Shown here in pieces: positions 18,354 to 26,349 of a stretch of 64,000 bases of DNA. Under the pieces are notes generated by a model. That model was given only the letters and a program-made list of their open reading frames with translations. It was not told where the DNA came from and did no database searches. Origin of the DNA: Thauera chlorobenzoica. Its GTDB lineage: Bacteria; Pseudomonadota; Gammaproteobacteria; Burkholderiales; Rhodocyclaceae. The position numbers and the translations under genes are program-made. The number at the start of each line of letters is the position of its first letter. Positions within the stretch are counted from its first letter, which is position 1. The stretch spans positions 2,914,001-2,978,000 of the forward strand of contig NZ_CP018839.1 of the NCBI RefSeq assembly GCF_001922305.1, read 5' to 3'.

Positions 18354-20446
18354 ACCGCAGCCAGGAGCACGCCCCCGCCGCGGACGCGGCGCCCGGGTCA
18401 AACCTCCCCGCGGACGCGGCGCCCGAGTCCGGCCGTCCCGCCGACTCCGGCGCCCCCGACGCGCCCAACGCGTCCTACCGCCTGTATTTCCCCCAGCTCG
18501 AACGCGAGATCGCCTGCGCAGCGGGCGAGAGCCTGTTTCACGCCGCCCGCCGCCACGGCGTGCGCATCGTCGGCGCCTGCGGCGGGCGCGGCACCTGCGC
18601 GAGCTGCATGGTGCGGGTCAGCGCAGGCGCGCTGCGCCCGCTCGAAGGGCGCGGCGCGCCTGCGTTCGAGATCGAGCTCGACGAAGCCGGGCACCCGCTC
18701 AACCCGCGGCGCTGGATGCGCGCCTGCCGCATCGGCGCGCGCAGCGACTGCACCGTCGAGATCGGCGCACGTTCGCTGGCGCCGGTGGTGCGCGCCGAGG
18801 AAGAAAGCGCGCTCGCCGACGAAGACGCCGGTTTTACCCTCACTCTCGACCCCGCCGTCCGGGCGCACGAGCTCGACCTCCCCACGCCCAGCCTCGCCGA
18901 CGATCGCGCCGATGCCGACCGCGTGCTCGAGGCCTGCCTCGAGCATGAAGCGCACGCAGCCGGGCAGCGGACGACTCCGGCTGCGCAAGACGCCGCCACC
19001 CCCGCAGCGCCCCCGCACGCGCTCACCGTCGCCCCCGCCGCCACCGCCGAGCTCGCCGCGGTGCTGCGCGCCGGCAGCGGCCCCCGTTGCCGCCTGCGCG
19101 CCTGGCAGCGGGGCGGGGCGCTGATCGCATTCGCCCCGAGCGGGCGGCGCAGCCTGGGGCTCGCGGTCGATCTGGGCACCACCAACCTCGCCGCCTTCCT
19201 CGTCGATCTGGACGACGGCCGCACGCTCGCCCGCCTCGGCGTGGAGAACCCGCAGACCGCCTGGGGCGCCGACCTGGTGAGCCGCATCGACCATGCGGGC
19301 AGCGATCCGAAGGTCGCCGAAGCCCTGCGCGCTGCCGCACTTGAGGCGATCGATGCGCTCGCCCACGACCTGTGCGCCAGCATCGGCCAGCGCCCGCAGG
19401 ACATCGTCGATGTCGCCGTGTGCGGCAACACCGCCATGCACCACCTGCTGCTCGGCCTGCCGGTGCGCCAGCTCGGGCGCGCGCCCTTCGTCGCCGCGCT
19501 GCGCGACAGCGTCGACCTGAGCGCGCGCGAGCTCGGGCTCGCCGTCGCCCCCGGCGCCTGGGTCCATGTCGCCCCCAACATCGGCGGCTTCATCGGCGGC
19601 GACCACGTCAGCGCGCTGCTCGCCACCGCCTCGCGCTGGCGCGAGCATGGATGCGCGCTGGTGATGGACATCGGCACCAACACCGAGATCAGCCTCATCC
19701 ACCACGGCCGCCTGTGGTCGGCGTCCTCGCCCTCGGGGCCGGCGCTCGAAGGCGGGCACATCGGCTGCGGCATGCGCGCGGCCGAAGGCGCGATCGAGAA
19801 GGTCACCGTCGACGGCGGGCGTCTGGCGGTGCGCACCATCGGCGGCGGTGAGGCGGTCGGGCTGTGCGGCTCGGGCGTGCTCGACACCGTGGCCGCGCTG
19901 CGCCGCGGCGGCCTGCTCGATGCCCGCGGCCGGCTGTGCGCCACCCACCCGGACATCGTCACCGCTGAAGGCGGCCAGCGTGCCGCCCGGCTCGCCCCCG
20001 ACGTGCTGTTCACCCAGGCCGACGTGCGCGCGGTGCAACTGGCCAAGGCCGCGATCCGCAGCGCGACCGAGCTGCTGCTGGCCGAAGCCGGGCTCGCCGA
20101 GGACGCGATCGAGTGCTTCATCCTCGCCGGCGCCTTCGGCGCCTACCTCGACATCGACAGCGGCATCGACATCGGCCTGTTCCCGCCGCTGCCGCGCAGC
20201 CGCTTCGTCCAGGTCGGCAACGCCGCCGGGCAGGGCGTGCGCCGCCTGCTGCGGTCGTGCGCCGAGCGCGACCGCGCGCGCGAACTGGCGCGCACCACGC
20301 AGGCGTGCGCGCTCAACGCGCGTGCCGATTTCCAGCGCAGCTTCCTCCGCCACATCGGCTTTGCCGTGCCCCCCGAACCCTCCGAGGCCGCCGCAACGAC
20401 GGCCTGCGCCATCCCCAGCACCGTCACTGAAGAGAGTCCGTCATGA
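18350..20446 (+). CDS. Reductive activator of corrinoid enzymes (ferredoxin + ASKHA/DUF4445 domain, RACE)
   Basis: A 698-residue protein. After a proline/alanine-rich leader of about 42 residues with near-repeats of ADAAPxS, a plant-type ferredoxin domain has Cys77-x5-Cys83-x2-Cys86 and Cys126. A linker follows (about 150-260), then the large ASKHA/DUF4445 part with VDLGTTNLAAFLVDL, CGNTAMHHLLLG, APNIGGFIGGDH, DIGTNTEI and AGAFGAYLD. RACE proteins use ATP binding and the Fe-S cluster to reduce inactive Co(II) corrinoid back to Co(I). Its presence is the strongest sign that this operon is a working corrinoid methyltransfer system and not a folate side pathway. ATGA overlaps on both sides. Confidence 0.9.
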   Translation: MNRSQEHAPAADAAPGSNLPADAAPESGRPADSGAPDAPNASYRLYFPQLEREIACAAGESLFHAARRHGVRIVGACGGRGTCASCMVRVSAGALRPLEGRGAPAFEIELDEAGHPLNPRRWMRACRIGARSDCTVEIGARSLAPVVRAEEESALADEDAGFTLTLDPAVRAHELDLPTPSLADDRADADRVLEACLEHEAHAAGQRTTPAAQDAATPAAPPHALTVAPAATAELAAVLRAGSGPRCRLRAWQRGGALIAFAPSGRRSLGLAVDLGTTNLAAFLVDLDDGRTLARLGVENPQTAWGADLVSRIDHAGSDPKVAEALRAAALEAIDALAHDLCASIGQRPQDIVDVAVCGNTAMHHLLLGLPVRQLGRAPFVAALRDSVDLSARELGLAVAPGAWVHVAPNIGGFIGGDHVSALLATASRWREHGCALVMDIGTNTEISLIHHGRLWSASSPSGPALEGGHIGCGMRAAEGAIEKVTVDGGRLAVRTIGGGEAVGLCGSGVLDTVAALRRGGLLDARGRLCATHPDIVTAEGGQRAARLAPDVLFTQADVRAVQLAKAAIRSATELLLAEAGLAEDAIECFILAGAFGAYLDIDSGIDIGLFPPLPRSRFVQVGNAAGQGVRRLLRSCAERDRARELARTTQACALNARADFQRSFLRHIGFAVPPEPSEAAATTACAIPSTVTEESPS

Positions 20447-21345
20447 CTGAAAGCACCATCAGCGAAACCAACCGCTTCGGCATCCGCATCATCGGCGAGC
20501 GCATCAACCCCGGCTTCAAGAGCACGCGCGCGATGTTCGAGGACAAGGACCTCGCCGCCATCCAGGCGCTCGCGCTCAAGCAGGTCGAGGCCGGCGCCTT
20601 CGCCCTCAACGTCAACATCGGCCCGCAGGCGATGACCGACCGCGCCTTCCTGGTCGACGTGATCCGCGCCATCCAGGACGTGGTCGCGGTGCCGCTGTCG
20701 TTCGACGTGCCCACCGCCGAGCTCTTCGCGCTGTGCCTCACCACCTACGACCGTACCCGCACCGGCGGCGAGCTGGCGATCGTCAACTCGATCACCGAAC
20801 ACCGCTGGGAAGCGATGCAGCTCTACCGCGACCTGCCGTTCCGGGTCATGGTGATGGCCTCCGAGCGCGTCACCGACGGCGTGGCGAAGAACAACAAGAC
20901 CGCCGAGGACATCGCCGCCACCGCGCGCCGTGCGGCGCTGCGCCTGCGCGACGAGTACGGCATGGCGCTCGATCACGTCTTCGTCGACCTGTCGGTGAGC
21001 GCGATCATCGCCGACACCGAGGGCCTGAACCGCGCCACCCTCGACGCGGTGCGCCTGATCGGCGCCGACCCGGAGCTCAAAGGCCTGCACATGATGGGCG
21101 GACTGTCCAACATCGGCCAGCAGCTCCCGCCCAAGGCCGCCGACGGTTCGGACCTCAAGCACGGGCTGGAGAACGCCTTCCTCACCCTGGCGGTGCCGCA
21201 CGGCTTCGACACTGTGCTCGGCACCCCGTGGCGCGGCTATGCGCCGCTGGCCGAGGACGACTACGTGCTCACCGCCTACCGCAACTTCCTCGACACCACC
21301 GGCAGCAACGCGCTGCGCGCGGTGCGCAAGCTCTACAAGGCCTGA
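20443..21345 (+). CDS. Methyltetrahydrofolate:corrinoid methyltransfer protein (pterin-binding, AcsE/MtvA-like, MtII)
   Basis: A 300-residue pterin-binding TIM barrel of the DHPS/AcsE family. Landmarks are IIGERINPGF at the N-terminus, FALNVNIGP, the PLSFDVPT strand, AIVNSIT and GGLSNIGQQLP near the end. In acetogen O-demethylase systems this component (MtvA) transfers the methyl group from methylated corrinoid to tetrahydrofolate. Folate biosynthetic FolP is unlikely because the classic FolP signatures differ and the context is corrinoid. It overlaps the activator gene (ATGA) and is followed two bases later by the amidohydrolase. Confidence 0.88.
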   Translation: MTESTISETNRFGIRIIGERINPGFKSTRAMFEDKDLAAIQALALKQVEAGAFALNVNIGPQAMTDRAFLVDVIRAIQDVVAVPLSFDVPTAELFALCLTTYDRTRTGGELAIVNSITEHRWEAMQLYRDLPFRVMVMASERVTDGVAKNNKTAEDIAATARRAALRLRDEYGMALDHVFVDLSVSAIIADTEGLNRATLDAVRLIGADPELKGLHMMGGLSNIGQQLPPKAADGSDLKHGLENAFLTLAVPHGFDTVLGTPWRGYAPLAEDDYVLTAYRNFLDTTGSNALRAVRKLYKA

Positions 21346-21347
21346 CC

Positions 21348-22559
21348 ATGACCCCGACCGATCGCTTCGCCGTCGTCGCCGACGGCTGGTTCGACGGCGA
21401 GCGCCTGCACGCGCACGGCCCGTTCACCTTCCGCATCGAGGAGGGGCGCATCGCCGACATCGCCGCCGGCGACTTCGGCGCCACCCTCGCCACCCAGGGG
21501 ATGGAGGTCGTGCGTGGCGGCTTTCTGATGCCCGGGCTGGTCGATGCCCACGTGCACCTGTTCCTCGACGGCGCCCCGACCGACGGCGCCCAGCGCGCCG
21601 CCCACCTCAAGAAACCGGTCGAGGACCTGGTCGACGCCGCCCGCGCCAGCGCCCGCCAGGCGCTCGCCTGCGGCGTGACCCTGGTGCGCGACGCGGGCGA
21701 TCGTCACGGCATCAACCACCGCCTCCGCGACGAAGCCGCCCACACCCCGGGCCTTGCCCAGGTGCGCTCGGCCGGGCTCGGGGTCAAGCGCCCCAAGCGC
21801 TACGGCGCCTTCATGGCGCGCGACGTCGCCGACGACGCCGCGATCCGCGACTCGGTGCGCGAATTGGCCCGCGACAGCGACGAGATCAAGCTGATCCTGA
21901 CCGGGATCATCGACTTCGACGCCGGCGCAGTCACCGACGAGCCGCAGTTCGATCTCGCCGCGGCACGCCTGGTGGTCGACACCGCGCGCGCCTGCGGGCG
22001 CACCACGATGGTCCACTGCAGCGGCGCGGCCGGACTGGAGATCGCCGCCCGCGCCGGAGTCGGCTCGATCGAGCACGGCTTCTTCATGCGCCGCGACCTG
22101 CTTGCGCTGATGGCCGAGCACGACGTCGCATGGACGCCGACCTTCTGCCCGGTGCATTTCCAGTGGGCGCAGCCCGCGGCGGTGGGCTGGTCGGCACAAA
22201 CCGTGGGCAACCTGCGCCGCATCCTCGACGAACATGCGCGCCACCTGCTGATCGCCCGCGAGCTGGGGGTGCGCCTGCTGCTTGGCACCGACGCCGGCAG
22301 CATGGGAGTCGAGCACGGCCACGCGGTGCACGAGGAGATCGCGCGCTACCTCGAGGCGGGCCTGACCACCGCCGAGGTGCTGCAGGCCGCCACCGCCACC
22401 GCCCGCCGCCACTTCGGCCATCCCCATCCGCGCCTCGAACGCGGCGCGCCCTTCGATGCGCTGCTGCTCGAACGCTCGCCGTTCGAGGACATCGGCGCGC
22501 TGCGCACGCCCTTGCACGCGTGGGCGGCGACGGCAGGCGCGGGGATCGGGGTGACATGA
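21348..22559 (+). CDS. Amidohydrolase-family metal-dependent hydrolase
   Basis: A 403-residue amidohydrolase (imidazolonepropionase-like). It has PGLVDAHVHLF near residue 60 (first metal His pair), a metal-site HCSGAAGLEIAA segment, SIEHGFFM, and LLLGTDAGSMGVEHG (Asp) in the right order. The lysine in DEIKLILTG could be the bridging ligand. It is the last gene of the operon, two bases after the pterin methyltransferase. It might hydrolyse an amide, lactam or ester form of the methylated substrate before or after demethylation, which is inference. No terminator hairpin was identified directly after it. Confidence 0.75.
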   Translation: MTPTDRFAVVADGWFDGERLHAHGPFTFRIEEGRIADIAAGDFGATLATQGMEVVRGGFLMPGLVDAHVHLFLDGAPTDGAQRAAHLKKPVEDLVDAARASARQALACGVTLVRDAGDRHGINHRLRDEAAHTPGLAQVRSAGLGVKRPKRYGAFMARDVADDAAIRDSVRELARDSDEIKLILTGIIDFDAGAVTDEPQFDLAAARLVVDTARACGRTTMVHCSGAAGLEIAARAGVGSIEHGFFMRRDLLALMAEHDVAWTPTFCPVHFQWAQPAAVGWSAQTVGNLRRILDEHARHLLIARELGVRLLLGTDAGSMGVEHGHAVHEEIARYLEAGLTTAEVLQAATATARRHFGHPHPRLERGAPFDALLLERSPFEDIGALRTPLHAWAATAGAGIGVT

Positions 22560-22739
22560 GATGCGCATGGCGGCATGACCCGGGCGGGGGCGAGCGCAGC
22601 CGCTGCCGCAAACGGAGGCGAAACGTGTGCCGGATGCAGGAAGGGGGCTGCCGAGGCTCATGCGTTGCTCTGTCGGCTGGCTGTTGGCTGGCTTGACGGG
22701 TCGGTGCCGGCCTTCTAGAATGCGCGCTCTTTGTCGGAA

Positions 22740-22814
22740 GGGCGGTTAGCTCAGCGGTAGAGCACTGCCTTCACACGGCAGGGGTCACTGGTTCGATCCC
22801 AGTACCGCCCACCA
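22740..22814 (+). tRNA. tRNA-Val (anticodon CAC)
   Basis: 75-nt cloverleaf including encoded CCA. The acceptor stem GGGCGGT pairs with ACCGCCC, the anticodon stem is CTGCC/GGCAG with loop TTCACAC, and the T-arm contains GGTTCGATCCC. The anticodon CAC reads GTG valine codons. Confidence 0.95.
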
Positions 22815-22884
22815 GTAAACTCAATTACTTACTGAGCCTTCCGCAAAGCCGCACGGGAACCATACGGAAAAGGTTTTCCACAAG

Positions 22885-22959
22885 GGGCGATTAACTCAGC
22901 GGTAGAGTGCCACCTTCACACGGTGGAAGTCAGTGGTTCGATCCCACTATCGCCCACCA
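22885..22959 (+). tRNA. tRNA-Val (anticodon CAC), second copy
   Basis: 75-nt cloverleaf with encoded CCA. The acceptor stem GGGCGAT pairs with ATCGCCC, and the anticodon stem CCACC/GGTGG encloses TTCACAC. Same anticodon as the tRNA 70 bp upstream, but acceptor and anticodon stems differ, with compensating changes that keep pairing. Confidence 0.95.
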
Positions 22960-22969
22960 GAACACCTGC

Positions 22970-22999
22970 AAAAAGCCAGTTCTTGCGAACTGGCTTTTT
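22970..22999 (+). terminator. Rho-independent terminator after the tRNA-Val pair
   Basis: An 8-bp stem GCCAGTTC/GAACTGGC with a TTGC loop, extended by A5/T5 tracts. It follows the second tRNA by about 11 bases and can also serve the convergent PIN toxin gene on the other strand. Confidence 0.9.
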
Positions 23000-23047
23000 G
23001 CTTTTCAAGCCGAACTTTGGCCTGCCGGGAGATCACCCCGGTGATAC

Positions 23048-23464
23048 TCAGGCTTTCAACACTTCGGTACAGAACACGGCCGGCGTCAGGATGCGGGTGC
23101 GGCCCAAGTGGCCGCGCTGCAGCAGGCCAGCCCGGCGATCGCCGGTCACCAGATAGTCCGCGTTGCCCACGCCGGCCATGGCCAACAAGAAAGCATCGTC
23201 TGGGTCGTCCGCCTCGAAATGGTGCGGCAACTGCTCCAGCACGAGGGCCCGCTGCAGGTTGTTGATCATCACCCCCACCTTGACAGGTTGCAGCACCGCC
23301 TGCAGCTTGGGGTAACGGCTGGCGCGGCGGATTTCCTCAAGTTGCGCGCGGGAGGTTACGAGCTCGAAGCGCGCGCTGCGCCAGGCACGGTAAATCGCAT
23401 CTGGTGCCCCGTGTGGCGAAATCAGCGCACTGAACAGGATGTTGGTGTCGAGCACCACCCGCAT
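23048..23464 (-). CDS. PIN-domain toxin of a type II toxin-antitoxin pair
   Basis: A 138-residue PIN-fold protein. The first acidic residue sits in VVLDTNILFSAL, a central Glu in LEEIRRASRY, and the later acidic pair in EADDPDDAFLLAMA with GDRRAG near the end. PIN toxins are Mg-dependent RNases. The start overlaps the antitoxin stop by one base, the usual order with antitoxin first. All expected acidic residues appear present, so it is probably intact. Confidence 0.88.
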   Translation of the reverse strand: MRVVLDTNILFSALISPHGAPDAIYRAWRSARFELVTSRAQLEEIRRASRYPKLQAVLQPVKVGVMINNLQRALVLEQLPHHFEADDPDDAFLLAMAGVGNADYLVTGDRRAGLLQRGHLGRTRILTPAVFCTEVLKA

Positions 23465-23703
23465 TACTGCGCCCTGGCCCAGTCAAGCGCCTCGTCAACC
23501 ATCGCGGCAAGATCCGCCTCGCTTACGCCAGCGCTGGCGGCCTTGGCTTCCTCTACGCTCAGTTCCAGAATGTGCGCCCGCACCGCTTCTTCGATGAAGC
23601 GCGACAGATCGCCCTTGCGCCCGCCGCCCTGGCTTGCTAGAAACATCCGCAATGCCTGGTCGGTTTCGGTGGAGACCGCCACGTTCCAACGTGTGCTTGC
23701 CAT
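23464..23703 (-). CDS. Ribbon-helix-helix-type antitoxin of the PIN pair
   Basis: A 79-residue protein: NVAVSTETDQALRMFLA fits the beta strand plus first helix of an RHH/CopG-like DNA-binding domain, and an acidic C-terminal tail (LSVEEAKAASAG, LAAMVDEALDWA) would wrap and neutralise the toxin. It directly precedes the PIN gene and probably autoregulates the operon. Confidence 0.75.
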   Translation of the reverse strand: MASTRWNVAVSTETDQALRMFLASQGGGRKGDLSRFIEEAVRAHILELSVEEAKAASAGVSEADLAAMVDEALDWARAQ

Positions 23704-23826
23704 CTTTGACTCCTGAGATCGGTGTTTATGCGTTCAATTGTGCCACGATACCAGCCTCTCGTCACTGCGCACCTCGTCCTGCAGGCGCTAACATCCTCCA
23801 CCACCGTTACCGATCAAGGAGTGAGC

Positions 23827-25029
23827 GTGACCGATCCCGCTGGAACCGAGCGCAGCCCGTGGGCTGTCTTTCTGATCTTTCTTCGGCTGGGGCTGACTTC
23901 TTTCGGCGGCCCGGTTGCCCACCTGGGCTACTTCCGCGACGAATTCGTCACCCGGCGGCAGTGGCTGAGCGAGCGCAGCTACGCGGATCTGGTTGCCCTC
24001 TGCCAGTTCCTGCCGGGGCCGGCCAGTAGCCAGGTGGGGATCGCGCTCGGGCTGTGCCGCTCCGGTTATGCCGGAGCCTTGGCCGCGTGGGCGGGGTTCA
24101 CCTTGCCGTCGGCGATTGCCCTGATCCTGTTCGCGCTGGGCATCGCCGGTTACGGCGAGGCGGTGCCGTCCGGCGTGCTGCACGGCTTGAAGGTGGTGGC
24201 CGTGGCCGTCGTCGCCCAGGCGGTATGGGGCATGGCCCGCAATCTCTGCCCGGACGCGCCGCGCATCACCCTCATGGCGGCCGCGACCTGCGTCGTTCTG
24301 CTGCTGCCGTCGGCCTGGGGGCAGGTGGGCGTGATGGCGGTCGCGGCGCTCGTCGGCCTCGTGCTGTTCAAGCCGCAGCAGGGTTTGGCGCATGACGCAC
24401 TGCCGACCGTGGTCGGGCACCAGGCGGGCCTGTTCTGGCTGACGCTGTTCCTTGCCTTGTTGATCGGATTGCCGCTGCTGTCGGCCTTGTTCCCGAGTCG
24501 GGCGCTGTCGCTGGTGGATGCCTTCTACCGCGCCGGGTCGCTGGTGTTCGGTGGCGGGCATGTCGTGCTGCCGCTGCTGCAAGCCGAAGTCGTGCCGGGC
24601 GGCTGGGTCGGCAACGAGTCCTTTCTGGCGGGCTATGGCGCGGCGCAGGCCGTCCCGGGGCCGCTGTTTACCTTCGCCGCGTTTCTCGGCGCCTCGATGA
24701 ACGATTCCCCCTCCGGCTGGCTGGGCGGGGTGATCTGCCTGCTGGCGATCTTCGCGCCATCCTTCCTCCTGGTCGTGGGCGCATTGCCGTTCTGGGAGCG
24801 CCTGCGGCGCAACGTCCGCACCCAGGCCGCACTCTCGGGGATCAATGCGGCGGTGGCCGGCCTGCTGCTGGCGGCGCTCTACCAGCCGGTATGGACCAGC
24901 GCGATTCACGCACCACAAGACTTCGGCCTGGCGCTGGTGGCGCTGGTCGCGCTGATGTTCTGGAAACTGCCGCCGTGGCTGGTCGTGATCGGCAGCGGGG
25001 CCGCGGGATGGTTGCTGAGCGCGGCGTAG
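23827..25029 (+). CDS. chrA: Chromate transporter ChrA (two-domain CHR family)
   Basis: A 400-residue membrane protein with two homologous CHR halves. The first carries LTSFGGPVAHLGYFRDEFV and QFLPGPASSQVG. The second carries AGSLVFGGGHVVLPLLQ and AAQAVPGPLFTFAAFLG. These glycine/proline motifs are diagnostic. The protein exports chromate, giving resistance. I chose the GTG at 23827 (VTDPAGTERSPW) because AAGGA sits six bases upstream; another GTG lies at 23821. No chrB regulator is adjacent. Confidence 0.9.
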   Translation: MTDPAGTERSPWAVFLIFLRLGLTSFGGPVAHLGYFRDEFVTRRQWLSERSYADLVALCQFLPGPASSQVGIALGLCRSGYAGALAAWAGFTLPSAIALILFALGIAGYGEAVPSGVLHGLKVVAVAVVAQAVWGMARNLCPDAPRITLMAAATCVVLLLPSAWGQVGVMAVAALVGLVLFKPQQGLAHDALPTVVGHQAGLFWLTLFLALLIGLPLLSALFPSRALSLVDAFYRAGSLVFGGGHVVLPLLQAEVVPGGWVGNESFLAGYGAAQAVPGPLFTFAAFLGASMNDSPSGWLGGVICLLAIFAPSFLLVVGALPFWERLRRNVRTQAALSGINAAVAGLLLAALYQPVWTSAIHAPQDFGLALVALVALMFWKLPPWLVVIGSGAAGWLLSAA

Positions 25030-25063
25030 GTCGAGCCATTGCGGCTCGAGCTCGATCCGCCGC

Positions 25064-25678
25064 TCAAACGCCGGGAAGCAGTCCGTGCAGCCGTGGCAGG
25101 TCGGCGGGCAGATCGACGTCGTGGACGGATGGAAACGACGCCACCGTCCACCCGAGACGGCCGATCCGACGCAGCGTCTCGCGTGCGACGACGTCGGTGC
25201 TCCAGGGCATGGCGGTGAACAGCAGGGGATGAAAGCGCCGGATCGCCAGCAACGCGTAGCCGCCATCGGCGCTCGGCACAAGGGCGGCATCGTGCTCGTG
25301 CAGCGCCGCGGCGGCGGCCTGCAGATGCGTCGGGGTCAATTCGGGGCAATCCGTGCCGATCAGTATCGCCGTCTCGCCTGCCGCAATCGTGCGTTGCGCT
25401 GCACGCGCCAGGCGGGCGCCGAGATCGCCTTCGCCCTGTTCACTCCAGTCGAGTCCGGCGGGAAGATCGAGCGTCGGCCAAACCGGGTGCTCGGGCGCCG
25501 GGGTGACACAGAGCTCGACCGCGCCCAGCCGGGCCTCGAGCGCCGTCCGCACGGTGCGTTCGAGCAGGCGCCGGGCGAGCCGGGCGGCCCCATCGGCGCC
25601 GAGCGCCGGAATCAGCCGGGTCTTGGCGAAGCCCGCGATCGGCGCTTTGACGATGATGACGATGCGGGCCGGGCTCAT
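25064..25678 (-). CDS. DUF2064 glycosyltransferase-like protein (rSAM/selenodomain-associated transferase 1 type)
   Basis: A 204-residue nucleotidyl/glycosyl-transferase-fold protein: IVIIVKAPIAGFAKTRLIP at the N-terminus, ILIGTDCPELTP in the middle and VPSADGGYALLAI further on. This matches the family named for co-occurrence with the ArsS-type radical SAM protein, linked by others to arsenosugar biosynthesis. It is the last gene of a five-gene minus-strand run starting at 30107 and overlaps its upstream neighbour by ATGA. Its substrate is unknown. Confidence 0.82.
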   Translation of the reverse strand: MSPARIVIIVKAPIAGFAKTRLIPALGADGAARLARRLLERTVRTALEARLGAVELCVTPAPEHPVWPTLDLPAGLDWSEQGEGDLGARLARAAQRTIAAGETAILIGTDCPELTPTHLQAAAAALHEHDAALVPSADGGYALLAIRRFHPLLFTAMPWSTDVVARETLRRIGRLGWTVASFPSVHDVDLPADLPRLHGLLPGV

Positions 25679-26349
25679 CGCCGGTAGGCCCGCGCCAGTT
25701 CGCTCGCCGGCCGTCCCCGCCAATAGGCCCAGCGCAGCCGCCACATCAGGAAGATGGTTCGCCAGACGCCGTGCGTTTCCCAGCGCCGGCCCAAAGTCGT
25801 GACCTTGCTCGTGCTGCAGGCGGGGGGCGATTGCGCACGCAGGCGCCGGGACATCTCGATATCCTCCATCAGCGCCAGATCGGGAAAGCCGCCGGCGGTG
25901 CGATAGGCTTCGCGGGTCATGAACATGGCCTGGTCGCCGGTGGCGATTCCAGTCAACCGCGAGCGCCAGTTGATCATCGAGGCAACGACCTTCAGCATCG
26001 CCGGGCGCCCGGCAATCCGCACGTCGAAGCGCCCCCATACCCGGCCAGCATGGAGGCACGAGCCGATCCGGGAGATCGCGTCCGCCGGCAAGGTGGTATC
26101 CGCATGGAGGAACAGCAGGACTTCGCCGGAGGTGTGTGCCGCGCCTGCGTTCATCTGCCGGGCACGGCCTGGTTCAGCCGTGATCGACGGCAAGCCCGCG
26201 AGCCGCGCCAGTGCAGGCGTGCCGTCCACGCTGCCGCCATCGACGATCAGCACTTCCACCCCCTGGCGCATAAGCGGGGCGAGATGCGCGCCCAGGGCGG
26301 CGATTGTCCGTGCCTCGTTCAGCGCGGGAACGACGATCGAAATCTTCAT
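25675..26349 (-). CDS. Family 2 glycosyltransferase (rSAM/selenodomain-associated transferase 2 type)
   Basis: A 224-residue GT-A protein: SIVVPALNEARTIAAL, VLIVDGGSVDGT, LFLHADTTLP (DXD-like) and a TGDQAMFM segment, with MEDIEMSRRLR as the catalytic-side acidic motif. It pairs with the transferase-1-type gene and a radical SAM gene in many genomes. The ATG at 26349 (MKISIVV) was chosen since the AAGGAG lies at normal distance; an in-frame ATG three codons upstream sits almost on top of the ribosome-binding site. ATGA overlaps with both neighbours. Confidence 0.85.
   Translation of the reverse strand: MKISIVVPALNEARTIAALGAHLAPLMRQGVEVLIVDGGSVDGTPALARLAGLPSITAEPGRARQMNAGAAHTSGEVLLFLHADTTLPADAISRIGSCLHAGRVWGRFDVRIAGRPAMLKVVASMINWRSRLTGIATGDQAMFMTREAYRTAGGFPDLALMEDIEMSRRLRAQSPPACSTSKVTTLGRRWETHGVWRTIFLMWRLRWAYWRGRPASELARAYRR

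Noticed and set aside
17783..20446. 887-codon plus-strand frame running into the activator gene
   Set aside because: The upstream part is an out-of-frame reading of the preceding gene; the activator start at 18350 overlaps that gene's stop and suits the ferredoxin domain.
20443..21345. Folate biosynthesis dihydropteroate synthase (FolP)
   Set aside because: Sequence landmarks and operon partners fit methyl-THF:corrinoid methyltransferases; no folate synthesis genes nearby.
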